Counted from the first letter of the stretch, positions 18,232 through 32,499 are shown. The stretch is DNA of 64,000 bases from Dimorphilus gyrociliatus (GCA_904063045.1 CAJFCJ010000083.1:1-64000), one strand, 5' to 3'. Notes: a model not told the origin generated them from the letters alone. Made by a program: numbers and translations.

Positions 18232-21200
18232 TTACAATACATTTAAATAGAATACAACAACAATGAATTTATACATCATTTCTTCTCTTTCAAATCCCAT
18301 TTTAATGTAGTATAGTTTAAACTGATTCAGCATAAATACTGCAGGATTTATCACAGAATTTAAGGTCAAAAGGAAAAACAATAGAACAACAAGTATTTTC
18401 TTTTTAATCATCAAAGTAAAAAATCTTGAATAAATTACTATTAAAAAATATGTAATGATTTCAAATGTCATTTCATGAAAAAAGTTATTAAAGTTTTTAA
18501 TGACAACAAATTTAAATTATTTTTCAAATATATTTACTTAGAATAGACATAGGAAACCAACAAAGCAAATTGGTTGAAACAATTAAAAGAACATTCAATT
18601 TCAAAGTAATTTGCCGTTTTTGAAATTTATCATCAAACATAAACTTTTTGGACATTAAAGTATGTTTCCAAATGGCAAAGTATAAAAAAATGATGAATAA
18701 ACATATTGATGTTATTAATAATCCAAAAATTACAAATGAAAACTGCCAACCTTCCAATTCAACACTAGTTATATGTATTGTAAAGCAAACTGGACTATTT
18801 GAATGATACATCTAAGTTGTTAATTTACTTTTCATCAACAGTCATTACTAGCATGGGAAATGGAGGTACTACTCACAGGATATAACACAAAAGGAAGTGA
18901 AGATATCAGTGAAGCTGTTAGAAAATTCAAAACAACTAAAATTTTGGATTTGTAAGGAGTGAGAACTTGTTTCATTGGTTTTGTTATAGAAAAATATCTC
19001 TCTAATGAAATCAGCAATATACTAAAAATAGACACCAGAATTGACCAACTGCAAAACCATCCAATGACTTTACAGTAGATGCTATTTCTCCATTCATAGT
19101 CATGTTCAATATAAGTACCTTTGAAATATTCAGTAATGCCAGCTATCAATATTAAATAGCATGAAGTGCAAAAATCAGCAAAAGAAAGACTAAGATGAAA
19201 GAGATTAGTTCTTTGATTCTTATTGCTTTTAAACACTACTCTAAACAACACTGTAGTCAAATTTTCTACAAATGCCATACTTCCCAATATCCAAAGTGTT
19301 GACTTTGTAGCTTTTGATTCTATGAGATCTTCGCAAGAATTAAATATTGCACTGGATGGATTGCAGCTCTTAACCTTCTTTGAGTATCTCCAAGCAAAAC
19401 AACACAATGAAAAATAGTTGCTGTTCAATTCTTCCAGCATCTTTGTTGGTTTCAGCAGTGTATTAACACCTTTTAATGAGATTTCAGTGTCTTTTAAACT
19501 CAATTTTCTCAAAAGTATTATGTGTCTGAATACATTCCGACTGAAGTAAATGATATGTGATTCATCAATGATTAATTCAGTAAGATTTGTGGAATCCATC
19601 AAAAAATTATCACTCAAATATGAAATATCTGTCGACGAAAAGTTAATTGTCTTGAGATTGATGGTGTTAAGCAATCTGCTTTTAGGATCAATGTTTATTC
19701 TGCCATTAGAAGTTGTTAACATTTGTAAATTCTTTAAAGAATTTCCTAAGTTTGCTGACACATTTAGCAACTGAAAGTTGGTGATTGAGAGAAAAGCAAC
19801 ATTTGGAAATATTTTAGAAATTGCCAAGTTTTTAATAGAACAATCATGGATTGACAGAGACACTATTGAAAAAATGACAGTATTCATGGAAGAGTGGTCA
19901 TCTATTGTAATATGAGTTGATTTATAGCTGTCTAACAGATTCTTTTCAAAGTATGCTTGGTGGAATGAACAATGGATTGTGTGGAAATTAATCACGTGAC
20001 AATTCTCTGAACTACTTCTGTTCAGATGACAATAAAGTTCATCACTTCCTTTTAGACAATCAATTATTCCATTACACACTTCATTGAGCATAATGTACAA
20101 AAACTGTTGTCTACATTTAAAATATCCTCTTGGCCTAAAATCATCTGCATTTTATTAATTGATTGCAAGGTTATTTTTTCACAGATTGCCTTTATGACAT
20201 ACCACAGTGCTGTTCATCATCATAGTGAGTACAGTGAACAATTCCATCACAAACCTGTTTAATTGATATACAGTATGCAGCATATTGACAAAGATATTGT
20301 CCTCTATTACAAAACTTTCTATCGCATGACATTAAATTAGAAAATGGAAAGTGAACTTTTGTTAAAAGTTTTCCCATTGATGTATAAACAACTTCACAGT
20401 TTTGCCTTTTTTCCAATCTTGAGCACATATTTTGCAAAGTAACATTAAATTTGTCGCAGAAATCATATTTCTCATCATTGCCATTGACACAGTTCATTTG
20501 TTTATTGCATAGTTTATCTTTTGTAAAGCATTTATTATCACATTCAAATTTATTGTATTTATCACAATCTGTCAAAAATTGACATGAATAGTTTGCAGAG
20601 TTTGAATTATTGAATACATTGTTTTGTTTACCTTGTTGAGTAAATAGTTGATTTTCCATACTACATTTTTCATCACTTTCATCATGACAATTTTTCTCAT
20701 CATCACAAATACTCTTTTCATTGATACATTGTTTATTGTCACACCTAATTGAATAAGACATTTTGAAAAAGCAGCAAGTATAACTTGTTTTAATTGGCCA
20801 AACAATGTTTTTATAATTTTACTTAATTTGTGCTTTGAGGAAAATATGCTGTTGCTTTCTTTCTGTTAAAAATGCATTGTGTTGGAGTCTGTTTAAAATG
20901 GCCACTTTGATTTGTCTTTGAGGTTAGATTTTGGGTTGGGAATGGGTTACTAACTAAGAGTAGGGTACAATGAAATCCTTAAAAGTGGTTTTACGGGCTG
21001 GGTTAAAGTAAAACCACTGTGAGTGTTTTTAACAACATTCCATTAATGATATTTTGGAATTGGTCTTTTTTTCCTAAAAAGCCTCAGGTTAGAGCTCTTT
21101 TCTAAACAAACATTTAGCTTGATGCTGTTTTTTGAAAAGGCTTTTTTCTTTACTTTTGATGGAACATTTTTAATCAATAATTAAATGTTGGCCTATCAAA

Positions 21201-24200
21201 GTTTATGGTGTCCATATTTTCCTCTTGTTTACTTAATATATAAAAAATGTGTATATATATTAGGCCAATTAGATGGAGCAATATAATTGGAGGAAAAATA
21301 AAGCAATACATTGCCTGGTTTGAACAGTTTTGATATTCTACAATGAGAAAATGACAGAGAGTTTATTGATATTGGTAGAAAACAGTAAATTAATGAAAAC
21401 TTGCCACAATTGATTTCATCCAATCTGTTAATGCAATCATATACAAAATCACAAACAAATTGAAGAGGAATTGAGTGGTTGCTTTGACAAAAAAAGAGTT
21501 GAGATTGACTACAATTTTGTTCATCTTCACCATAAAAACAATCATTCAAGCCATCACACACATTTATCATATTAATACAAATATCATTTTTGTAACAGTT
21601 GAATAAATCTTTTCCACAACTTTTAAATTCTTTATTCTCTAATTCAAATGATAAAGAAATTCCAATGTCATCTTTTTAGTATGAAAATAAACAAAAAGAA
21701 AACAAGTTCATTTTTTTTCTATCATTTTTCTTTTTTAATATTTAATTCTAAATTTTACTGGCAGTTTTACAAAAGTTTTCATCAAGAAAATTTTGACCAC
21801 AGCCATATAGATAATCTGAACGAATGTTGTGATTTCTAGTTTTATCTTTCATATAAAAGCATCTGAGACTATTTTTAAGATGAATATTAATGTTAATGTT
21901 TGGGATTAAATATTTTTCTTGAAAACAGATTTCATAAAATCTAAAAAACAGAAAATATGTATTGTAAATTTTCTGGAATAATGGGAAGATTGCTGATTTA
22001 GAAATTTTAAAATTGGATTATATGGAATGCTCTAGAGATAAATTGAGATTTCAGTGATTTACTTTTGTAGATTATTAGTGTGATATCTTAAGGTAAAATG
22101 TAATTTAATTCTAAATAGATGTGTTCTTTTGTTCATTAATTAAAACTTTTTGGATGAAATACCTTGAAAATTGTTGTAATGTATAGCCATAAAATTCATA
22201 AGGTTTTCCATCATCATATACAAGAATTTCATGTTTATTTATATCTTTAATGACTTTCAGTTCTATAAAATTGAATGTTAGGAAATTATTGAGGAAATTA
22301 AAAATGTAAGAATATTATAGTTCCATTTACAAAATGTGTCATCAAATGAAGATTAGATTTAGATATTTTATTTAACTATTAATTTACATATTTTTTTTAA
22401 CTTTTAAATTTGAATCTGAGGTATGGCAAGTGCTTTTTTAATTTGATGACACTTTTAACTGTAACTTACTTCCAGGGATTAGTTTTCGAAATGTAAGAAT
22501 AAAATGATACTCAGGAGTTGTATGATATGCTAGAGATGCATTTATAGTATTACATTCATTTTGTGCCTGATTAATTGTTACTCTCTTAGGATAAATGAAA
22601 CGGGTGTAGCATGAACCCTGAAAGCTATATGTATTTGGCTTTAAACAGTTGGAATCTATGAGTTTAAAAAATGAAAATTTATATCTTGTAATTATTTAAC
22701 AAAATTAATATTGACTTGAATCATTACTACATTGTAATAAATAATCATAAAATAGCCTATGAAAATAAAGTAATTAAATATTAGATGATAACTTCTGACA
22801 TTTCACCTAACATCAAAGTCACCATTTTTTTCATTGAAACCCAAAGAATACCCACTCATCCCAATCCTCTAAATTAAAATGGCAACTTTGGTGGGAAATT
22901 GATGATAAAATGTCAGAAAATACCCAGAGTTTTCCTGTTTCATTGTAATGTTACACTCGGATAAAGTTGATAGAAATGGACAATTGAAAGAAAATCCTTT
23001 TCCATAATGTAAAGATAAAGTACGCTTTTTATCCTTAAGCGTACCACCTTCAAAGCCAAAGTATTTACAAATAATTGCCACCTCAAAACTTTTTAATAGA
23101 TGTTTAAGATGATATGATTTTCCTTGATAAAAAGCTAAGAGATAACCCTCAAACTTTTCAGCTCCTCTATGTTTTAACTGTGTTGTATTATGTAAAAAGC
23201 TAAATTCATTCACCAAAATAAAATCATAATCTGATATAATTTTTGAACTTGGGCTTGTTTGATTTAAATTAAAAACAGAAATTTTTTTACCTGAAGCATA
23301 AAAATCAAAACATCTAGGCAGAAATATTTCTGAAGGATCTTGAAAACTTCTTAAAGAGCATCCATATCTAATATTGCCATTGTTTTCACAATATGCAAAT
23401 ACTGGTCCTGTTCTTTTTTCCAAAGCATAACTTAATTGAGGGCATCCAGTTGTAGATTGCTTTTAATAACAGAATATTTAAAATTTATTTAACAAAGTTT
23501 GGCAGTTGACAATTCAAAAGTATTTTTAACTTACAGTTTTTTCCATTTTAAACTGTTTGAAATAAGAAGAATGTAAAAGTGGAAACTTTCCTTCCAGATT
23601 ACAAATTAACTCAATAGCTTCATAGTTGCCAATCCAATAAAAAAGTAATGGATAAAATCCAAATGTCTTTGATAATAGAAGATAACCAGTCAATTTGGGA
23701 AATTTTGCAGAAAACATATATTCTTTTTGAAAAGATGTCATTTTAACGAACTTAAAATCATAATCTATTGAAAAAAAATCTTTTTTCATTAATACAATTA
23801 AGAATGATTAAATGTTTGGATAAAGGACAGGTTTTTAACCCATGTTCTTTTTTAAATATAGCTGGGAAAAAACTCTAAAACCTAAGGGGCTTTCTCAGAC
23901 CTTTTTTAGGCTGATGGCTAAAATTAGGGTTGGAATAAACAAAATAATGATACATTTGTCAATGGATAAGTTTGGGATATTATGTCCTCATCTATTTTAA
24001 CTAGAAATTCGCTTAAAAGAGAAATGTAGAGGAGTGAGTGATTTGTATCTTTCATTCAACAATATCAAATCCGAATTACCATATAATTCATCTTGACTGC
24101 ATGCAACTGGCTCAATATTTTCACCACTAGTGCTGTTTTGAAAACTACTCCAGTCAAGTTTCATACCTTTATGATAATTTATCAAAAGCATTCTTATCTT

Positions 24201-25203
24201 ATTATTTCCATAAACATCACTTATGATTAGATTGTCATCTGTGAAAAATTCAATTGTCTTACAAATGTTGTGTTCACTTCTCGTGTTTTTTTTATTTAAA
24301 AGAAAATTTTCTTTATTAAATCTCATAATAATTCCATAGGTTGTTTTATATCTTCTATCTCTAGCTGTAAGTTGGTTGCTATATACAGCTAAAAAATCTA
24401 TGAATAATTCATTAAAAAATCCTTGGTCAAAATAACTCATTGATTACAAATAAAAACTCACAAATTGTTTGCAGTTTAAAACATTTTAAGCAAAATGAAC
24501 CTAGAAAAGATGGATTTTCTCTTAGTACTTGTCTAAAATAAAGGAAAGGAAATATTGAATATTTGCTTTCTGATATATTGAATTTTCCCTCACAAAAGAT
24601 ATTTCCCAGAAACTTTTTTTGGCATAAGTGATAGAAATTCTGTATTTTGCAAAATGTAATTATTCATTTTACATACAAATTTAACATTTGTAGGATGTTG
24701 AACAGAATGTCAGCCATTTTGAATTTTTACTTGTTTCTCATGTTTTGTTAGTAAGCTGAGGTTTAGCTTGAAAAAAAAGACTAAATACTGAAATATTGAA
24801 TTTTTACTTAATTTTTCTATTATGGGACATTTTGATTCAACCCCACAATCTTTTCAATACCATTTTTGGGCTCACAAACTTCAGCAACAAAATGATAATC
24901 ATCATATCCCAGCATTCTACAAAGTTTCTTATGCAATCTGTTACTAATTCCAAGACCATAAGCAAGATTATATATTTTACTTTCATTTTTAATTTTTAAA
25001 AATATTTTCCCATAAACAAATTTTTCATTTTCAATTAATGATTTCATATGATATGTAACATTGATTTCATCCAGATATTCATATAGGAAATATTCACCAT
25101 TTTCAAGATAATTACATCTACAATTCACAGTTGAAGTTATAATGAAGAAAATATAAAAAATTATATGTTTTTTGAAAATTTCCATCAATGAAAAATTTGT
25201 CAA
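18232..25203 (-). CDS. Receptor gene 1: SRCR-like/CTLD-like/LDLa/LRR/7TM multi-exon gene
   Basis: Minus-strand exons in order: 25203-24860 (signal-like IIFYIFFIITSTVNC, then SRCR-like KKLCRMLGYDD); about 24390-24085; 23789-23526; 23423-22869 (SRCR-like IICKYFGF, LSECNI); 22656-22470 (C-type-lectin-like GSCYTRFIYPKRVTINQAQNEC); about 22260-22170; 21835-21735; LDLa exons 21670-21405, 20790-20203 and from 20126; LRR and TM1-4 to about 18877; TM5-6 18811-18540; TM7 in 18471-18232. Seen in the 7TM part: LRR hinge with CC...C, ERY after TM3, CWFP in TM6, and NPAVF in TM7 instead of NPxxY. These features place it with LDLa/LRR rhodopsin-type receptors (GRL101/LGR group) carrying extra SRCR and lectin modules. 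Likely a plasma-membrane receptor; ligand unknown. The tract 18540-21775 is almost identical to gene 2. Exon limits are approximate. Confidence 0.72.
18540..21775 (-). repeat. Left arm of 3.2-kb inverted duplication
   Basis: Reverse complement of 28795-32030. Paired positions sum to 50570 at every checked point (for example 18835/31735, 20192/30378, 21229/29341), so there is no net indel over the arm, including introns. Encodes the LDLa, LRR and TM1-6 exons. A hairpin (AGTGGTTTTAC at 20984-20994 with its complement at 21008-21018) lies in an intron next to TTAGGG-like bits. Confidence 0.95.
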
Positions 25204-25418
25204 GAAATGTATTGAATAGAATTATTTTAATTGAAGCTTAAAACAAATGAAGATATTTCCCGTACTTCTAATATTTTTATTCAGATTATCCTTTTCAAAT
25301 TGAAATTATTACACCTTTGCAATAATTATTTTACTCAGATTTCAAACTAGCCTTGTTCAAATTGCATAAAATTTAACCTGTTGTTTTTTATGTCTAATAC
25401 AACTCAACATTTCAAAAA
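25204..25418. promoter_or_regulatory. Putative shared divergent promoter of receptor genes 1 and 2
   Basis: 215 bases separate the first exons of the two head-to-head genes, and the axis of the inverted duplication (25285) falls inside it. The sequence is AT-rich; no clear TATA box can be assigned to either side. Function is inferred from position only. Confidence 0.4.
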
Positions 25419-27668
25419 ATGAATAAATTACAAATTTTTAAATTGATTGCAACTTTTCAACAATTTAAATTAGTAATTTCTGATTTACATAGTGGATGTC
25501 CTGCTTTGGATACAAATTTTGAGCGTGAATATTTATTGCATCCATATCTTGATGAAACAGATGTCAAATATTACATAAATCCAATTATTGAAAATGACAG
25601 ATTTGTATATGGTACCATTTTTTTAATACAAAATTTGACAAATAAAACTCATAAATTGGCTTTTGGCCTTGGCATTAATGACTATCAGCATAAAAAACTT
25701 TGTAGAATGTTGGGATATGATGATTTGCACTTTGTTGCTGAAGTTTGTGATCCAAAAAATGGTATTTTACTTTTCATTTACTTTTTATGGTAAATAATAA
25801 TAAATGAAAAAATAGACTTTTTATCATTGTTACCTACAAAATTGTTTGGAATGCACCTTTTGTAAGAAAAATTTAGCATTAATACTCTTTAAATATGACA
25901 TTATTTGAATAAATAAAACATTTTCAGGCAAGTTTTACAGCATAATGCTGCTTATCTTGGTTCATTTTGTTTAAAATGTTATAAACTGAAAACTATGTGT
26001 AAGTAGCTTTCTTTTATGGATGGAGCAGGGGCTGACAGAAAATATCCTTTATTGGAAAACTTGGATTTCGAAAAATTTTATGAATAAAGGAGTGATTATG
26101 AAGAAAGGGATGGGTCAAAGGTCAAGATAAAACTCTATAATTATTATCATTTTCTGTCCCTCCCTATTTCCATGCTTATATATCTCTAAATATTTTTGAT
26201 AAATTTACCATGTTTTTTTAAATTTTGTTAGATTTATTTGCTTTTTTAAATGAAACTTTTTCAATTAAAAAAACTTATAATATTTTAATGAGATTGAATA
26301 AAAAAAATTTTCTTGTATATAAAAAGAAATCAATGGAAAATTTCACTGAACTTTGTTCTAAAAGTGATTTTTTTATACTAAATACAGCAATTCTATATGG
26401 AAAACTTTTAATTCATTATGAAAAAGATATAGAAATTAATTGGAATATTTTTGAAAATATTACTGATCATGATAAAGATTATGAACAAATTCATTGTTCT
26501 CACAAAGATTTAAATGGTATTGATATATGTTAAGATGGGAATCAATCCATTTACAAAATATAACCAAACATAAAATCAATGAAAATTTAGATTGTTTTGA
26601 TATGTTTTAGTTTAGGGTTAGGAAAATTAAAAAAATACAGATTTTATACTCTACAGGATAGTTAATTTGTTAATATACTAATTTTAAACAAATCTGTTAA
26701 ATATTTTAAAATTAGTTAAAAAATAATTTAAATTTCATTTTTTATTTGTTAAATTACAAAATTGTATTTTTTTTTTATTGATACATACTGTTTATTTATT
26801 CTGCAGATACAAGTTTAGTGAAAATGTCATTATTTTACAAAAAATACCTGTTTAATAAAATTAATGTTAATATGACTACATATTTAATTTTATCTAAGAC
26901 ATTTGGACTGCTTCCGTTAGTTTTTAATGATGTTGACAAATTTCTTGTTATGAAATTAATATGTCTCATTGAGAAAAAAGTTCACATACCACTTGTTAAA
27001 TTTAATCCAATGTTAGAACAAGTAGAGTTATTAAAGAGATTGCCCTATCATTCTTATTGTCCATCACTAAGCTATTCATGGGAAATGAGACTGGGACTAA
27101 TGTTTACCAAATGTAAATGGACTGAAGATTTATTTAGTGGATGCCTTCAAGAAGAATTTGTTAGGGGATATCTCTATTATGCTAATTGTATTGATGATAA
27201 AGTTGCTGGTAAGGCATAAATAGTGTTAGGTTTTAGTAATTAGTAAAACATCAGTTATTTCTTTTTAGAAAATGATTTTCTTTTACTTAATGCTAAAAAT
27301 TTTATGTTAAAAGCAACAAATGGATCAAAAAACCTATCTGAAGAATTTACAGGTTTTCTTCTATTATATTATCAAACGCAATGGTATTACATTAAGCCAA
27401 AAAAACTAAAAAGTTTTGAGGTACTCAGTATATGTAAACATTTTGGATTTAAGAGTGGCACATTAAAACTCACAAATAAAGACAGTACTCTTAAGGACCT
27501 CTTTACCTTTTTATTAAATTGTCCAAATCCATCAAATTTATCACAATGTAGAATTACTATTGAAAAATTTGGGAAATATGTGTAAGGTTATGATAATATT
27601 TTGTTCTGGTTCACAAAAATGGCAGCAATTTTTTACTGAATATTGGATAAAAAGAGTAGGATTCAACC

Positions 27669-27703
<35 letters not shown>

Positions 27704-30700
27704 TAGAACCAGAACAAATATACAAAACATTGTTAATGATAACAATTGCTAAAATATATCTGTATTTCTATTTTTCCTACATTAGATACAGTGAGGATCG
27801 ACTCCATTATGCTTTTGTGCATTGCAATAATAAATTAAGTAATTAACAAAACAAGAAATTATAATACACTCTGCCATTTTTGTATTCATTTAAGATTTTA
27901 AATGTTCAAAAGCAAATGTATATCACTATGAAAATAATTGTTATTTACAAATTAAACATGCTAAAAGAGTATCAGTTGATGAAGCATCAAAACAATGTCA
28001 AATGAGAAATCTTTCTATATTTTATACATCCAATAAAGAATATCACTTGTTATCATCAATCACTGAGGGAACAGGAATGGATATAACCAAATCCAAAAGG
28101 ACTATTCCAGGAAGTATCTATATTTGATACTATCTCTCTAAAAGCAATACCACATTACAAAAAACTTTTATTTTCCTTAGAGTTAAAAATTGTTGAAGAT
28201 GTCAATAAACGTGGAATACTTGTACATGATGACAAAAAACCATATGAGTTTTATGGATTTACATTTTCAATACATACAAAGTAAAATAAAAGATTAAAAA
28301 TTAAGCAAGCAATTGTCAATCTTATGATTTGACTTTAATTCAAAAATTCAAAATATATGATTACAAATGCAAAGAATCTTGGGTTAAATCATGCCTTATT
28401 TAAAAAATATTCACTTGAATTAAGTTTTCCCTTTTCTATATAAATCATAATTCAACATACACTACTCTGGTTTAAAACAAACTGTAAAAAACTACAAACC
28501 AATACAATTAATATAATTAAAAAAATACCAGAAGCATGATATAATCCAACAGTGATCTAAATCAATCCAGGTACAAATTATATGCCATCTAATTCTTTTC
28601 CTTTTTCCCAGTTTCTTTAAAGAGTGTGAAAATCTATATGGATCAGCAAATCATGATAACAATTTTCACAAAAAAACTGAACCTAAATGCCTAATTTATG
28701 AAAAGTCCTTCTTGGAATCCTTTACTTATCATTTTAAAGAAATCATATATACCGTGGCTCCAGTGTCCTGCACTGACAAACTATTTGTAGATAACTTTTG
28801 TAAAATTGCCAGTAAAATTTAGAATTAAATATTAAAAAAGAAAAATGTCAGAAAAAAAATGAACTTGTTTTCTTTTTGTTTATTTTCATACTAAAAAGAT
28901 GACATTGGAATTTCTTTATCATTTGAATTAGAGAATAAAGAATTTAAAAGTTGTGGAAAAGATTTGTTCAACTGTTACAAAAATGATATTTGTATTAATA
29001 TGATAAATGTGTGTGATGGCTTGAATGATTGTTTTTATGGTGAAGATGAACAAAATTGTAGTCAATCTCAACTCTTTTTTTGTCAAAGCAACCACTCAAT
29101 TCCTCTTCAATTTGTTTGTGATTTTGTATATGATTGCATTAACAGATTGGATGAAATCAATTGTGGCAAGTTTTCATTAATTTACTGTTTTCTACCAATA
29201 TCAATAAACTCTCTGTCATTTTCTCATTGTAGAATATCAAAACTGTTCAAACCAGGCAATGTATTGCTTTATTTTTCCTCCAATTATATTGCTCCATCTA
29301 ATTGGCCTAATATATATACACATTTTTTATATATTAAGTAAACAAGAGGAAAATATGGACACCATAAACTTTGATAGGCCAACATTTAATTATTGATTAA
29401 AAATGTTCCATCAAAAGTAAAGAAAAAAGCCTTTTCAAAAAACAGCATCAAGCTAAATGTTTGTTTAGAAAAGAGCTCTAACCTGAGGCTTTTTAGGAAA
29501 AAAAGACCAATTCCAAAATATCATTAATGGAATGTTGTTAAAAACACTCACAGTGGTTTTACTTTAACCCAGCCCGTAAAACCACTTTTAAGGATTTCAT
29601 TGTACCCTACTCTTAGTTAGTAACCCATTCCCAACCCAAAATCTAACCTCAAAGACAAATCAAAGTGGCCATTTTAAACAGACTCCAACACAATGCATTT
29701 TTAACAGAAAGAAAGCAACAGCATATTTTCCTCAAAGCACAAATTAAGTAAAATTATAAAAACATTGTTTGGCCAATTAAAACAAGTTATACTTGCTGCT
29801 TTTTCAAAATGTCTTATTCAATTAGGTGTGACAATAAACAATGTATCAATGAAAAGAGTATTTGTGATGATGAGAAAAATTGTCATGATGAAAGTGATGA
29901 AAAATGTAGTATGGAAAATCAACTATTTACTCAACAAGGTAAACAAAACAATGTATTCAATAATTCAAACTCTGCAAACTATTCATGTCAATTTTTGACA
30001 GATTGTGATAAATACAATAAATTTGAATGTGATAATAAATGCTTTACAAAAGATAAACTATGCAATAAACAAATGAACTGTGTCAATGGCAATGATGAGA
30101 AATATGATTTCTGCGACAAATTTAATGTTACTTTGCAAAATATGTGCTCAAGATTGGAAAAAAGGCAAAACTGTGAAGTTGTTTATACATCAATGGGAAA
30201 ACTTTTAACAAAAGTTCACTTTCCATTTTCTAATTTAATGTCATGCGATAGAAAGTTTTGTAATAGAGGACAATATCTTTGTCAATATGCTGCATACTGT
30301 ATATCAATTAAACAGGTTTGTGATGGAATTGTTCACTGTACTCACTATGATGATGAACAGCACTGTGGTATGTCATAAAGGCAATCTGTGAAAAAATAAC
30401 CTTGCAATCAATTAATAAAATGCAGATGATTTTAGGCCAAGAGGATATTTTAAATGTAGACAACAGTTTTTGTACATTATGCTCAATGAAGTGTGTAATG
30501 GAATAATTGATTGTCTAAAAGGAAGTGATGAACTTTATTGTCATCTGAACAGAAGTAGTTCAGAGAATTGTCACGTGATTAATTTCCACACAATCCATTG
30601 TTCATTCCACCAAGCATACTTTGAAAAGAATCTGTTAGACAGCTATAAATCAACTCATATTACAATAGATGACCACTCTTCCATGAATACTGTCATTTTT

Positions 30701-32499
30701 TCAATAGTGTCTCTGTCAATCCATGATTGTTCTATTAAAAACTTGGCAATTTCTAAAATATTTCCAAATGTTGCTTTTCTCTCAATCACCAACTTTCAGT
30801 TGCTAAATGTGTCAGCAAACTTAGGAAATTCTTTAAAGAATTTACAAATGTTAACAATTTCTAATGGCAGAATAAACATTGATCCTAAAAGCAGATTGCT
30901 TAACACCATCAATCTCAAGACAATTAACTTTTCGTCGACAGATATTTCATATTTGAGTGATAATTTTTTGATGGATTCCACAAATCTTACTGAATTAATC
31001 ATTGATGAATCACATATCATTTACTTCAGTCGGAATGTATTCAGACACATAATACTTTTGAGAAAATTGAGTTTAAAAGACACTGAAATCTCATTAAAAG
31101 GTGTTAATACACTGCTGAAACCAACAAAGATGCTGGAAGAATTGAACAGCAACTATTTTTCATTGTGTTGTTTTGCTTGGAGATACTCAAAGAAGGTTAA
31201 GAGCTGCAATCCATCCAGTGCAATATTTAATTCTTGCGAAGATCTCATAGAATCAAAAGCTACAAAGTCAACACTTTGGATATTGGGAAGTATGGCATTT
31301 GTAGAAAATTTGACTACAGTGTTGTTTAGAGTAGTGTTTAAAAGCAATAAGAATCAAAGAACTAATCTCTTTCATCTTAGTCTTTCTTTTGCTGATTTTT
31401 GCACTTCATGCTATTTAATATTGATAGCTGGCATTACTGAATATTTCAAAGGTACTTATATTGAACATGACTATGAATGGAGAAATAGCATCTACTGTAA
31501 AGTCATTGGATGGTTTTGCAGTTGGTCAATTCTGGTGTCTATTTTTAGTATATTGCTGATTTCATTAGAGAGATATTTTTCTATAACAAAACCAATGAAA
31601 CAAGTTCTCACTCCTTACAAATCCAAAATTTTAGTTGTTTTGAATTTTCTAACAGCTTCACTGATATCTTCACTTCCTTTTGTGTTATATCCTGTGAGTA
31701 GTACCTCCATTTCCCATGCTAGTAATGACTGTTGATGAAAAGTAAATTAACAACTTAGATGTATCATTCAAATAGTCCAGTTTGCTTTACAATACATATA
31801 ACTAGTGTTGAATTGGAAGGTTGGCAGTTTTCATTTGTAATTTTTGGATTATTAATAACATCAATATGTTTATTCATCATTTTTTTATACTTTGCCATTT
31901 GGAAACATACTTTAATGTCCAAAAAGTTTATGTTTGATGATAAATTTCAAAAACGGCAAATTACTTTGAAATTGAATGTTCTTTTAATTGTTTCAACCAA
32001 TTTGCTTTGTTGGTTTCCAGTATCTTTTTTAGGTAAATGTTTAAAAATTTTAATAGTTTGTATAGTGTAGGGAAAGCAGGAATTTTTTGAAATTATCAAT
32101 AGTTTTTGCTGTTGGTAAAATCAGAGTATAGATTTTTTAGAAGTATTTGATGAATAGTTAGAAACATAGGTCATTGTGTAGATTAAATTAGTGTGTTTTT
32201 ATTAATTAGTTGTAAATCTGTAGGTGTTTAGTTTTTATGTTAACCCTGATGGTAAAAGAATTGAATTTAGATGGATAAAGTTTAGAAATTAGTTTCTTTT
32301 AATCAGGACACTTTTTTTCTTTTTTTTTACAGGAATATACTCCACATTCTTCAAATTATTGTTAAAAAGGGACATATATACAGCAATTATTTTTATTATT
32401 CTACCTCTTAATTCTGTTATTAACCCTTTAATCTATACCTTTAGAGATATAAGATTACTTATTATTAAGAGACAAGCAGATAAAAAGGGAAAATTGTAA
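25419..32499 (+). CDS. Receptor gene 2: SRCR-like/CTLD-like/LDLa/LRR/7TM multi-exon gene
   Basis: Plus-strand exons: 25419-25761 (hydrophobic start, SRCR-like KKLCRMLGYDD), 26232-26517, 26808-27210, 27270-27585 (SRCR-like SICKHFGF and LSQC), 27890-28100 and 28185-28280 (C-type-lectin-like NNCYLQIKHAKRVSVDEA), 28620-28814, then LDLa exons at 28899-29165, about 29780-30367 and from 30444 (acceptor chosen because it keeps the LDLa frame), LRRs, a CCFAW...C hinge and TM1-4 to 31693. A 65-bp intron (GTGAGT donor) joins FVLYP to the TM5-6 exon 31759-32032 (CWFP), and TM7 is in 32333-32499 with canonical NSVINPLIY. The 5' exons are only moderately similar to gene 1, while 28795-32030 is nearly identical (one amino-acid change noted, Thr to Ile near 30857). 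Expected in the plasma membrane; ligand unknown. Confidence 0.75.
27672..27705. repeat. (CT)n microsatellite
   Basis: About 17 CT units in an intron of receptor gene 2. Confidence 0.95.
28795..32030 (+). repeat. Right arm of 3.2-kb inverted duplication
   Basis: Mirror of 18540-21775 around 25285. Similarity falls sharply just before the LDLa exons on one side (21775/28795, within the last lectin-like exon) and at the end of the TM5-6 exon on the other (18540/32030). Confidence 0.95.

Noticed and set aside
19223-19417. Antisense frames within the receptor arms (also 19550-19774 and mirrors 30796-31020, 31153-31347)
   Set aside because: They are reverse-strand shadows of the LRR/7TM exon, duplicated because the arms are identical.
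29765-29998. 77-codon frame over the LDLa exon (mirror 20572-20805)
   Set aside because: The overlapping frame with Cys-rich LDLa pattern is the coding one.
18540-32030. Inverted arms as a pure assembly artefact
   Set aside because: The 5' exons of the two genes are diverged paralogs around the same axis, so a real inverted duplication must exist; artefactual copying of the arms alone is still possible and is listed as a check.
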